Shown here piece by piece: positions 27,204 through 35,304 of a DNA stretch of 64,000 bases (its first letter is position 1; the number at the start of each line of letters is the position of its first letter). The stretch is from contig NZ_BBRG01000002.1 of NCBI RefSeq assembly GCF_000975155.1, forward strand, positions 124,001-188,000. Reading direction: 5' to 3'. Position numbers and translations under genes: made by a program. Below the pieces are notes generated by a model, which ran no database searches, was not told the origin of the DNA, and was given only the letters and a program-made list of their open reading frames with translations. Origin of the DNA: Demequina globuliformis. GTDB taxonomy: Bacteria > Actinomycetota > Actinomycetes > Actinomycetales > Demequinaceae.

Positions 27204-28286
27204 ATGAGCGTGGAGATCGGCGAGCGTGTTGCGGGTCTGCTCCCGCCTACTCACACTCAGCGCGAAGTTGCTCTGCAGATTGGGATGACCCCCGATGCCT
27301 TCTCGCGTGCGTTGAATGGGAAGCGCGGCTTCGCGGCGATTGAACTCGCGAAGCTTGCGGATCTTCTTGATGCAGATCTTCACTTCCTCATCACAGGTGA
27401 GGCAAACCCGCGTCGCGTGCTCGCAGCCGCTCGACACACGTTTGACCACAGCACCAAGGAGCACCGACTGCCGGCAGTCGAAGAGGATGTTCCCCACCTT
27501 GAAACGATCGTCCTCGCGTACGAACAGGTGCACGGTGATTGCCCTGCTTCAGATGTTCCGGCGTCGCTGTCTGCCGCGCGCGCTGCGCTTGGCGAGGAGT
27601 TTGTACGCACCTTTGCCGACCGGCTCGACGGCTTGGGTGTCGACGTGGTGCGGCTGAAGGAATTGTCGGCCGCGTACTCAATGTTCATTGGTGACCGAGC
27701 GGTGATCGCTCTCGGGGCAACAGGCAGTTGGTTCTGGGAAAATTGGTCGCTCGCCCACGAGCTCGGTCATCTGTCTTACCAGGCCGCGTCAATGAACTCA
27801 GGCGGACCTGCAGATCAGCATTGCACTGAGCCTGAGGCAAATGCGTTCGCGGCGGAACTGCTTCTGCCGGAGAGTGTGATGCGCACCGTCGATTGGGCGT
27901 CCATCACCGAAAGGGAGTTGGCCGAGTTCGTATGGGACCGCGGCGTTTCTACTGCCGCGCTTGGTAGGCGTCTCAGTGCCTTGCGCCTTGCCGCTGCGGG
28001 CCACGTCTCCGTCTGGGCTGGTCAGCCGACGCAGAGGCTCTTGCGGCGGCATCTCCCGGTGCCGACCGACGAGGATCAGATCACGCGGCGGATGGACGCG
28101 GCCTCAACCCGCCGATTCCCACTTGCGCTCCAAGATGCTCATCTTGGTCGAATTGCGGCTGGGTCCGTGAGAAAAGACACGTTGGCGTGGATGCTTGGCG
28201 TAGATCCACTGACTCTCGAGGTAGATGAGCCCCAGCCGAGCGTTGGCCTTTCGGCTGACGAACTCTCCGAAGTTCTCGGCCTCTGA
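27204..28286 (+). CDS. XRE helix-turn-helix / ImmA-IrrE metallopeptidase fusion
   Basis: The 360-residue protein has an N-terminal helix-turn-helix (about residues 18-60: TQREVALQIGMTPDAFSRAL) joined to a zinc metallopeptidase domain with HELGH at 185-189 and a downstream Glu in EANAFAAELLLP. Such proteins act as proteolysable or protease-type regulators in phage, ICE and toxin-antitoxin systems. The next gene encodes a PIN protein, and together they form a known two-gene arrangement in which this protein is the likely antitoxin or regulator (inference). Confidence 0.92.
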   Translation: MSVEIGERVAGLLPPTHTQREVALQIGMTPDAFSRALNGKRGFAAIELAKLADLLDADLHFLITGEANPRRVLAAARHTFDHSTKEHRLPAVEEDVPHLETIVLAYEQVHGDCPASDVPASLSAARAALGEEFVRTFADRLDGLGVDVVRLKELSAAYSMFIGDRAVIALGATGSWFWENWSLAHELGHLSYQAASMNSGGPADQHCTEPEANAFAAELLLPESVMRTVDWASITERELAEFVWDRGVSTAALGRRLSALRLAAAGHVSVWAGQPTQRLLRRHLPVPTDEDQITRRMDAASTRRFPLALQDAHLGRIAAGSVRKDTLAWMLGVDPLTLEVDEPQPSVGLSADELSEVLGL

Positions 28287-28305
28287 TGAGCCCGGGCGAC
28301 TAGGA

Positions 28306-28866
28306 GTGACTGTCCTCGCGTTCCCCGACAACACGGTCCTCATCAATTTCGCATACCTTCATCGAATGGATTTGCTCGAGCGTCTCGTGCCGAGCCCTGC
28401 ATGGTGCGCGACAGTCGCGACCGAGCGCGCGAACTCGTCCCGCGAGCCGGATCTTGAAGACATGGGGGAGGCTCACCGGATCTTCGGTGAGCCCCTCTAT
28501 CCCGAAACGCCAGCAGAGCATGTTCTCACTCAGACCTACCGAATGCGGCTCTCGCGTCCGGGCGACGGGCCACATGCCAATCTCGGCGAAGCTGAAACGC
28601 TTGCCATTGTCCACAGCCGTGGAATCCGAGCCGTGTTCTTCACGGACGATGCAGGACCGGCAGGGCTCATTTCCGGTGATGAGGTTTCCGTCGCAAACGT
28701 TCAGGTAGCCGGTACTTGGGACTTGCTGCGCGGGGCCTATCGGGCCGGATTCGTTGATGGCGACACATTGTGGTCCTATGTCGCTGTACTGCGGAGCCGC
28801 GGCCGCCATCTGCCGCCCGGCGCCGCCGCTCATCAGCGCGTGGACTTCGGCGCGTGGCTCGCGTGA
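28306..28866 (+). CDS. PIN-domain ribonuclease-like protein (probable toxin partner)
   Basis: About 186 residues from the GTG at 28306. The N-terminal strand VLAFPDNTVLINF carries the first Asp. The central GEAETLAIV holds the conserved Glu, and AVFFTDDAG the later Asp pair, which together give the PIN/DUF3368-like acidic set for Mg-dependent RNA cleavage. The start is uncertain: an in-frame ATG at 28225 overlaps the ImmA gene, while the GTG has AGGAG too close for a normal ribosome site. It directly follows the XRE-ImmA gene, probably in one operon. Confidence 0.78.
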   Translation: MTVLAFPDNTVLINFAYLHRMDLLERLVPSPAWCATVATERANSSREPDLEDMGEAHRIFGEPLYPETPAEHVLTQTYRMRLSRPGDGPHANLGEAETLAIVHSRGIRAVFFTDDAGPAGLISGDEVSVANVQVAGTWDLLRGAYRAGFVDGDTLWSYVAVLRSRGRHLPPGAAAHQRVDFGAWLA

Positions 28867-29292
28867 GTCTCAGGCTTGAGTAAGAGTTCGTTCCGTTGTC
28901 TCATCAGAGTCGAGGTGGGTGCTCAACGTCTACCCATCGGCCGGATGGGCTTTGGGCCGTCGCCAGCGCGCGAGGCCAACTCCCGTGCAAATGGAGCGAC
29001 ATTTCGGATGGCCCCGGTACGGCGACTTGCCTAGCAAATGCGGAGGCACCGCACAAACGCTCTCAGCGCCAGCGACTGGTGGGTCGGCTCCCTTTGCGGT
29101 ACTGTCCCGCCATGCCTCAAGCGAGGCTAGTCGCCGGCCCATTGCGCTTCAGGTTGCGCCTGATCATCGTCTGAAGCGTGCATTTCGGTCCGCACGGCCC
29201 GGAACGTGGCAACACACTTTTCGGAGGTCGACGGCGGCCGGGGTCGTCTTGGCGGCCCCGGCTCTGCGCAACACGTCGCGAAAGGAGACGGG
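28867..29292 (+). other. Non-coding leader upstream of the reverse transcriptase, with hairpins
   Basis: There are 426 bp without a convincing gene. A hairpin CGCTTCAG/CTGAAGCG (29145-29152 with 29171-29178) and a GC-rich one GCCGGGG/CCCCGGC (29237-29243 with 29256-29262) lie in the half next to the RT gene. Several defence RTs use an upstream non-coding RNA, so this stretch is a candidate, but no known RNA family is recognised. Confidence 0.45.
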
Positions 29293-30825
29293 ATGTGGTC
29301 CGGCCTTGAAGCGCATATACGCCGGCGCTCACTTCAGTTGATTCGTGAGCACGAGGCATATGCGAAGTCCGTCTCAGATGAGAACAAGCGGCGGTCGAGG
29401 CGAAGCACCCAAACCGTGGAGCTCAAGGAAGTGCTGCGGCCCGAGTCCTGGAGCCTCAATCCTGGCTTCGATCCGTACCTCACGCGCCCTCGGGCTGCCG
29501 CGATTGCCCACGCGATTGAAGGAGCGCTTCGCAGTGGAAGTTACGCGCCGAGACGGCCGTCTGGCTTCTTGGTACCGAAGTCCGGTGGTGGCACTCGAAC
29601 GGTCACCAACTTCCAGATTGCGGACGAGGTTGTATCCCGGAGGGTTTTCGATCAACTGAGGCGACGCAACTCCGCACGCTTCAGTGCGCGATCGTTTGCG
29701 TACCGGCATGACGCATCCCCACACGACGCGATTGCCTACATGAAGTCTGAGTTCAGGCGTGAACACAGGCTCTTTGTCGCGGAGTTCGATTTCAGCAAGT
29801 TCTTCGACCATGTTGAACACGAACATGTACTCGGTGCGATCGATCGCCTGGACCTGATGGTCACACCGCTCGAACTTGGGATCATTCGCGCGTTCCTGAG
29901 CGTTCAAGAGCCGTACATGGCGACGACAGACTTGACCGCGTCTGCCCCGCCTCGCACGCGTGGCCTGCCGCAGGGAACGTCGATCAGTTTGTTTCTGGCC
30001 AACCTGGCCGCCGCTGAGCTGGACCTTGAGCTTGAACGGGTCGGCGTCGGCTTCGCGAGATATGCCGACGACACCGTCCTTTGGAGCTCTGATTTTGGGC
30101 GAGTTACGGCGGCTGTGGAGGCGCTATACGCTGCTTCGGATCGGATCGGTGTAGCTATCAACTCCGCTAAGAGTCCGGGTATTCGTGTGCTAACCCCTGG
30201 TGACGTGCCCCGGGCAGAGATGCGGCACACGCACACGGTTGACTACCTGGGCCACTCCGTGTCTACGCAGGGTGCGAGGATCAAGCAGACATCGGTTGGC
30301 AGGATCAAGGCGCGCATTCGTCAGCTCGTTTACGACAACCTGTTGCGGGAGCCGCTCCGGGAGGCGCAGGTCAGTGCCCGAGTTATTGGCACGGACCGGG
30401 ACTACATCACGCTGATTTACCAGTTGCGGCGCTACATGTACGGGCAGCTAAGCGAGAGCGCCGTGCGACGGTATGCGACGTCCGCACCGCCCGCTCACAA
30501 GTTTCGTGGAGCGATGGCGTTCTTCCCGCTCGTGGACGATGATGATCAACTTCGAGAGTTGGATGGTTGGCTTCAGCACACGCTCGTGATTGCCTTGAAG
30601 AAGCGCGCGAGGTTGTTGGGCCACGAGGCAGGCGCATCCGCAGCCCTAGCGAGTCTGACGCCAGATGAACTGATCACACACGTTGAGAGGTCCACTTCTG
30701 GCAGCGCGGTCGATACGAGAGTCCCAAGTTTCGTCCGGATGGCGAGCGCCATCCGTCGCGGCGTGCAGACGTACGGGCTTGGTTCGGTACCAGGCTCGGG
30801 GTCTCAGTATCTCTACGGTGACTAG
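29293..30825 (+). CDS. Stand-alone reverse transcriptase (defence-associated type, class unresolved)
   Basis: The 510-residue protein has an RT palm: AEFDFSKFFDHVEHE (motif A Asp), RGLPQGTSISLFLANL (motif B) and FARYADDTVLW (motif C, YADD at 257-260). The C-terminal 200 residues are mostly helical with no maturase, endonuclease or protease domain. This excludes a group II intron protein and fits the Abi/unknown-group RTs linked to phage defence. Diagnostic retron features (VTG block, msr-msd) were not seen. AAGGAG lies seven bases before the ATG. It is the last gene before attR. The class needs a phylogenetic placement. Confidence 0.9.
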   Translation: MWSGLEAHIRRRSLQLIREHEAYAKSVSDENKRRSRRSTQTVELKEVLRPESWSLNPGFDPYLTRPRAAAIAHAIEGALRSGSYAPRRPSGFLVPKSGGGTRTVTNFQIADEVVSRRVFDQLRRRNSARFSARSFAYRHDASPHDAIAYMKSEFRREHRLFVAEFDFSKFFDHVEHEHVLGAIDRLDLMVTPLELGIIRAFLSVQEPYMATTDLTASAPPRTRGLPQGTSISLFLANLAAAELDLELERVGVGFARYADDTVLWSSDFGRVTAAVEALYAASDRIGVAINSAKSPGIRVLTPGDVPRAEMRHTHTVDYLGHSVSTQGARIKQTSVGRIKARIRQLVYDNLLREPLREAQVSARVIGTDRDYITLIYQLRRYMYGQLSESAVRRYATSAPPAHKFRGAMAFFPLVDDDDQLRELDGWLQHTLVIALKKRARLLGHEAGASAALASLTPDELITHVERSTSGSAVDTRVPSFVRMASAIRRGVQTYGLGSVPGSGSQYLYGD

Positions 30826-31045
30826 GCTCGGGCCGTCTCCGGTGGTGCATCGGCCGCGCTTGCCGCTCGGCGCAGCGTATGCGTAGCACGATAATAGCAA
30901 CAGTGATAGCAACCCGGCGCAAAACACACCGGCGCCAGTCCTCGGACATCGTCGGACGCCGACGGACGTATAGTCGCCAGTTACCAGGGAAGATAGTTGG
31001 ATCTTGCGGGACTCGCGCGGACGTCCAGGGACGGGATCGCGATAC
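30826..31045. other. Right-end region of the island with arm-like repeats, no gene
   Basis: It contains direct repeats ATAGCAAC (30894-30901 and 30906-30913), CCGGCGC (30914-30920 and 30929-30935) and a palindrome CGTCGG-ACG-CCGACG (30950-30964). Clusters of short repeats beside an attachment site are typical of integrase arm-binding regions. No integrase C-terminus is found here on either strand. Confidence 0.5.
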
Positions 31046-31088
31046 CTGGGGGTCAAGGGGTCGCAGGTTCAAATCCTGTCAGCCCGAC
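31046..31088 (+). repeat. attR: 43-bp direct repeat of the tRNA-Pro 3' end
   Basis: Identical to 18019-18061. It holds only the 3' part of the tRNA (from the anticodon loop), so it is not a second tRNA gene. Confidence 0.93.
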
Positions 31089-31107
31089 CGAGAAACACCC
31101 TGGGAAG

Positions 31108-31137
31108 GGGCCGCTTTCGACTGATCGAAAGCGGCCC
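31108..31137 (+). terminator. Original tRNA-Pro terminator, displaced by the island
   Basis: A perfect 13-bp stem (31108-31120 with 31125-31137, GGGCCGCTTTCGA) has a CTGA loop, then a T-rich run. Located 20 bp past attR, it is where the tRNA terminator would have been before integration. Confidence 0.85.
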
Positions 31138-31165
31138 TTTCTCTGTTTCACAGGGCTTGGCAGCA

Positions 31166-31190
31166 CGTACACGCGGACCGTACACGCGGA
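31166..31190 (+). repeat. Short tandem repeat, two 12-bp copies
   Basis: CGTACACGCGGA occurs at 31166-31177 and again at 31179-31190, period 13. It could be a binding site upstream of the small gene at 31295, or a chance duplication. Confidence 0.5.
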
Positions 31191-31294
31191 TCGCAGCATC
31201 GTTGGATCCTCGCACGCGTTGCAGAGGTTGCAGCCCCGCCTGTAGCGTTGCGCGGATTGCTTTCGATGTCGGACCGGTCCTTTACGCTCGCGGC

Positions 31295-31504
31295 ATGTGG
31301 ACGATCGACGAAGCCCTAGCGGAAATCCTGCGCCGACCTGAGGAAGACCTATCTGAAGCGTGCGCGATGGCGTGTTACACGACGATGTTGGAGCGTCAGG
31401 AGGCTACCGGGGGCGCTGACGAAGCCCCCGACATCCTCGCAGCGTTCTCGGCGGCCAAAACTGCGCTCCTGGCGGAGTTGGCGGATATTGCGCTCTTGCC
31501 ATAG
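31295..31504 (+). CDS. Small acidic protein of unknown function
   Basis: A 69-residue helical acidic protein (MWTIDEALAEILRRPEEDL at the start) with three Met/Cys-rich turns in the middle. The ORF can be extended upstream, but only across the tRNA fragment and terminator, so the ATG at 31295 is chosen. There is no clear ribosome site; a -10-like TTTACG 14 bases upstream suggests a short leader. Coding status is plausible from codon usage but unproven. Confidence 0.5.
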   Translation: MWTIDEALAEILRRPEEDLSEACAMACYTTMLERQEATGGADEAPDILAAFSAAKTALLAELADIALLP

Positions 31505-31608
31505 CAGTCGCACACGCGCGCGTCCTCACCGAGTTGCAGAAGCACAGACCGTCACCCCGGCCCATCGCGAAGCGCTGACGTTTGTCCGTGACTCTGCCAG
31601 GTGCCGCG

Positions 31609-33186
31609 CTATGGACTCGCAGGTCGATCCGCTGCAGACTCGGCCGTCGACACAATGCGATTGACCATGCCGGAGAAGATCAGCCCGTGGAACGGCAGCA
31701 TCGACAGCCAGTACAGGCGTCCTGTCAGTCCGCGCGGAAAGAACACTGCCCGCTGCCAATACTCCGCGCCCTCAGGGGTCGGGTCCACTCCCAGCTCGAG
31801 CCAGGCCTTACCTGGGACCCGCATCTCCGCGCGTAGGCGCAGCAGGTGGCCGGTTTCGACGCGCTCCACGCGCCACACGTCAATGGCGTCGCCGACCGCC
31901 ACGGTGCTAGTGGAACGGCGACCCCGTTGGTGGCCCACCCCGCCGGCAATGCGATCGATAGCGCCCCGTGCCGCCCACAAGACGGAAGCGGAGTACCATC
32001 CGGTCGCGCCACCGACCTCGGAAATCACGTCCCACACGGCCGGCGCGCTCGCCGTCGTCTCTTTGCGGCGCCGGTCTGAAAACACTGTCCGACCGGCCCA
32101 GTCGGGATCGCTTGGCATCGGGTCGCTCGGCGCTCCGTAGACGCGGGCGTCAACCCAACTGGTCTCGACCTGATCAATCTCGATGCGACCGAGCGCCAGG
32201 CGCAGGCCGTCGCGGTAGGGCGTGAGGCCGCCAGGGGGTGGAGGAATCACGCTGTCGATGGCATCGTCCTTCACCACGCACGAGTGCAGCAGCGACTCCA
32301 CCAGCGGCCGCGCAATTTGTCGGGGCACGGGTGTGACGAGGCCTACCCAGTGAGATGCGAGCTTAGGCGTCATGACCGGCAGCGCGGCGATTCCTCGGTG
32401 GGGGAGTCCGGCCACCTCGGCGTAGCCGTTCATCATCTCGGAGTAGCGGAAGACGTCCGGCCCGCCAATGTCGAATGCGCGATTGGTGCGCTCAGCGACC
32501 CTGGCGGCCGCTAGCAAGTAGTACACGACATCACGCACGGCGATGGGTTGGATGTAGTTGCGTACCCATCGAGGAGCCGGCATGAACGGCAGCACCTCGG
32601 TGAGGTGGCGAATCATCTCGAACGAGGCAGATCCTGCACCGATGACCACTCCCGCTTGGAGCACGATGGTCGGCGTTGCGGAGGCCAAGAGAATGTCGCC
32701 CACTTCCTTGCGCGAGGCGAGGTGGGAGGACAGTTCCGTGTTGTCGGGGTGGAGACCGCTGAGATACACGATCCGATCCACGCTGTGAGACGCCGCGTGC
32801 GTGGCAACGTTGAGCGCGATCGCGCGGTCCAGACGGCCGTAATCCTTGCCGCTGCTCATCGAGTGAATGAGGTAGTACACCGTGTCGACGTCGCGCATCG
32901 CGGCGTCCATCACGGTCGCGTCCTGGGCATCCCCTTCGACGATGTCTACGAGGCCGCCCCACGGCTGCGCGTGGATGCGACGAGTGGAGCGCGCCACGAC
33001 CCGCACTTGGTAGCCCCCTGCCAGCAAGCGGGGAACGAGGCGCCCGCCGATGTATCCCGTGGCGCCGAGGACGAGCACGCGGGGGGCGTTGCCATGCTCG
33101 TCGTGTGGAGCGCGCAACTCAGGCTCGTCGCCTATGGGCGCGCTCAGGGTGTCGAGCCAGGCGCTGTCCGTGTGTTCGGATGACAT
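31609..33186 (-). CDS. NAD(P)-binding SDR (NmrA/epimerase-like) with C-terminal DUF2867-type domain
   Basis: A 525-residue two-domain protein. Residues 35-300 form an extended/atypical SDR with the nucleotide motif VLVLGATGYIGGRLVPRLL. The C-terminal 180 residues (with GRIEIDQVETSW, VWDVISEVGGATGWY and GKAWLELGV) match the DUF2867/polyketide cyclase-like half of a known fused family. The final segment is hydrophobic. Its function is not established; a role in cell-envelope or quinone metabolism has been suggested for relatives only by context. The start has a weak ribosome site. Confidence 0.85.
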   Translation of the reverse strand: MSSEHTDSAWLDTLSAPIGDEPELRAPHDEHGNAPRVLVLGATGYIGGRLVPRLLAGGYQVRVVARSTRRIHAQPWGGLVDIVEGDAQDATVMDAAMRDVDTVYYLIHSMSSGKDYGRLDRAIALNVATHAASHSVDRIVYLSGLHPDNTELSSHLASRKEVGDILLASATPTIVLQAGVVIGAGSASFEMIRHLTEVLPFMPAPRWVRNYIQPIAVRDVVYYLLAAARVAERTNRAFDIGGPDVFRYSEMMNGYAEVAGLPHRGIAALPVMTPKLASHWVGLVTPVPRQIARPLVESLLHSCVVKDDAIDSVIPPPPGGLTPYRDGLRLALGRIEIDQVETSWVDARVYGAPSDPMPSDPDWAGRTVFSDRRRKETTASAPAVWDVISEVGGATGWYSASVLWAARGAIDRIAGGVGHQRGRRSTSTVAVGDAIDVWRVERVETGHLLRLRAEMRVPGKAWLELGVDPTPEGAEYWQRAVFFPRGLTGRLYWLSMLPFHGLIFSGMVNRIVSTAESAADRPASP

Positions 33187-33276
33187 TCCGTGGCTCCCGT
33201 CCGCGGGCCGCTACGCGCGGCCATGCTTTCACTGCAACGCGCCGTCACGGCTGCGACATTCCCCTCGTGGCGGCGG

Positions 33277-34395
33277 CTACATCCACTTCTTCCACTTGAA
33301 CACGGTGTACAGCACCACGGCGAACGCCACCATGGAGCCCAGCGCCAGCGGGTAGCCAAAGGCCCAGTGCAGTTCGGGCATGGAATCGAAGTTCATGCCG
33401 TAGATCGCTGCGATCAGCGTGGGCGCAAACAAGATGGCCGCCCAGCCCGAGATCTTCTTCATGTCCTCGTTCTGGCGCTGGCCCACGAGTGTGGCGTTCA
33501 CGGTCAGGATCTGTGTGAGCGACTCGCGAAGTTCCGCGACCTCCGCATTGACGTGGGTGAGGTGGTCCGTGAGGTCGCCCAGATAGCTTTGGAGATCCTC
33601 GGCGATCCCGTACTTCTGGAATCCCGCCGTCAGCCGGGTGATGACGGACGTCAAGGCGCCGCAGGCCTGCTGCAGGTCGATGATCTCTTGGTTCAGTCGG
33701 TAGATGCGTTCGGTAGCGGCGGCATCGCCGCTGAACACCTGGCGTTCAATCTGATCCTTGTCGATCGCGAGGCCGTCCAGCACGGGCCGGTAGCCGTCGA
33801 TCAACACGTCGAGGAACCGGTAGGCGATTGCCTCGGGCCCCAAGGCGAGGAGGTCGGGGTTGTCGAGCAGATGAGGTCCGCGAGTGTGCGCACCATCCCC
33901 GGATAGCCTGTCGCCGGCCGCGACCGCACTTCCGTCAATCCATGCCGAATCCTGACAGATGATGGCCAGCGCGTCGCCATGGAGCACCAGGTGGAACTCA
34001 GCGAACTCCACGGTCTCGGAGGTATCGACGTACCAGGCCGAACGCGCGACGATGAAGAGTACGTCGCCATAGCGCTCGAGCTTGGGCCGTTGCTGGCCGT
34101 GATGGAGGTCCTCGACCAGCACGGGGTGGAGGTCCCACCCGTCCGCGAGGTCATCTATGGCCTGCGCTGACGGCTCGGGATAGAGCAGGACCGCCATCGT
34201 GTCATCGCTCGTGTGAGCAAAGGCCAGCGCGTCGCTCGGGCTCGCGTCGTGAGATGGCGGCGCCAGGACGCCGCCGGTGAGGTACCGAATCTCGTGACGC
34301 TCCGGCGCGGTGCCCGACGTGGCCGGCGTGTTGCTGCGCCGAGAACGCTTGACCCCCAACCGCGACCTGCGTGAGGGAGCCTCTGCTGATGACAT
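33277..34395 (-). CDS. corA: CorA-family Mg2+/Co2+ transporter
   Basis: A 372-residue protein with a large cytoplasmic N-terminal domain and two C-terminal transmembrane helices. The selectivity-filter motif GMN is at residues 333-335 (IYGMNFDSMPEL), and the protein ends in the basic FKWKKWM. The start at 34395 is favoured by GGAAGGA upstream; an in-frame ATG at 34425 is the alternative. The N-terminal 30 residues are basic and variable. Single gene, 90 bp from the SDR/DUF2867 gene on the same strand. Confidence 0.93.
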   Translation of the reverse strand: MSSAEAPSRRSRLGVKRSRRSNTPATSGTAPERHEIRYLTGGVLAPPSHDASPSDALAFAHTSDDTMAVLLYPEPSAQAIDDLADGWDLHPVLVEDLHHGQQRPKLERYGDVLFIVARSAWYVDTSETVEFAEFHLVLHGDALAIICQDSAWIDGSAVAAGDRLSGDGAHTRGPHLLDNPDLLALGPEAIAYRFLDVLIDGYRPVLDGLAIDKDQIERQVFSGDAAATERIYRLNQEIIDLQQACGALTSVITRLTAGFQKYGIAEDLQSYLGDLTDHLTHVNAEVAELRESLTQILTVNATLVGQRQNEDMKKISGWAAILFAPTLIAAIYGMNFDSMPELHWAFGYPLALGSMVAFAVVLYTVFKWKKWM

Positions 34396-34464
34396 CCGTG
34401 GTCCTTCCTTGCCGGCGACGACCATGCCGGCCCAGGGTGCAAGACTATGCCACGTGCGCAGGCG

Positions 34465-35304
34465 TCAATCGAGGAAGATGTCGGGGTAGAGCGCCGCGTC
34501 GGGGGTGCCCGGGACTGCCGCGTAGCCGCTCAGATCAGTAATCCCTGCATCGCGCAGCACGTCCTCGACGATGAGCTGCCCGCCCGTGTGGTCGGTCGCT
34601 CTTGCGCACAACACGACGTAGGCGGCGTCCGCGTAAATCTGCGGCGTTCGGCTGAGCTTCATGAGTTGCTCGCCGCCAAGGATGTTCTGCACCGCTGCCG
34701 TCGCGATCGTGGTGCGCGGCCACAAGGTGTTGGCGGCGATGCCGCGGTCCTTGAATTCCTCGGCCAGTCCCAAGGTCACCATCGACATGCCGAACTTCGC
34801 CAGCGAGTACGCGGTGTGCGCGCCGAGCCAGCGGGGCGTGACGTTGAGGGGCGGCGACAAGGACAAGATGTGCGGGTTCGCTGATCGTGACAGGTGGGGC
34901 AACGCTGCGCGCGAGAGCATGAAGGTGCCGCGGACGTTGACATCTTGCATGAGGTCGTAGCGCTTGGCGGAGACTTCAGCGGACCCTGAGAGGTCAATGA
35001 CGCTCGCGTTGTTGACGACGACGTCGATGCCGTCGAACTTCTCGACCGTCTCCGCAACGGCGCGTTCGATATCGGCCTCATTGCGCACGTCTCCGACGAC
35101 TGGGTGCGCCTGTCCACCCGCGGCAACGACGGCATCGGCCGCAGTAAAAACCGTGCCCTCAAGTCGCGGATGTGGTTCAGCGGTCTTCGCGAGCAGCGTC
35201 ACGTTGGCGCCGTCACGAGCTACCCGCTGTGCGATCGCCAACCCTATGCCGCGGCTGCCGCCGGAGATCAGGACTGTCGTGCCGTGCATTGGCCCATTAG
35301 CCAT
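34465..35304 (-). CDS. SDR-family oxidoreductase, HSDL2-like
   Basis: A 279-residue short-chain dehydrogenase. The cofactor motif is SGGSRGIGLAIA near residue 14, followed by NNAS near 99 and YSLAKFG with the catalytic Tyr-x3-Lys. The sequence PPLNVTPRW and the final DIFLD are typical of the hydroxysteroid dehydrogenase-like protein 2 group, implicated in lipid metabolism. The start overlaps the end of the enoyl-CoA hydratase gene by 8 bp, so both are translated together. The exact substrate is unknown. Confidence 0.9.
   Translation of the reverse strand: MANGPMHGTTVLISGGSRGIGLAIAQRVARDGANVTLLAKTAEPHPRLEGTVFTAADAVVAAGGQAHPVVGDVRNEADIERAVAETVEKFDGIDVVVNNASVIDLSGSAEVSAKRYDLMQDVNVRGTFMLSRAALPHLSRSANPHILSLSPPLNVTPRWLGAHTAYSLAKFGMSMVTLGLAEEFKDRGIAANTLWPRTTIATAAVQNILGGEQLMKLSRTPQIYADAAYVVLCARATDHTGGQLIVEDVLRDAGITDLSGYAAVPGTPDAALYPDIFLD

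Noticed and set aside
28919..29341. 140-residue ORF across the RT leader
   Set aside because: It has no ribosome site, a composition like other out-of-frame readings, and it overlaps the RT start; the region is better seen as non-coding.
29293..30825. Retron or group II intron RT
   Set aside because: No retron msr-msd or VTG block was recognised, and no maturase, endonuclease or intron ends are present.
30646..31072. Possible integrase end on the minus strand
   Set aside because: The open frames there lack the tyrosine recombinase motifs (R-H-R-Y) and mostly mirror the RT coding strand.
31046..31088. Second tRNA-Pro gene
   Set aside because: Only the 3' part (from the anticodon loop) exists; the 5' half does not match, so it is attR.
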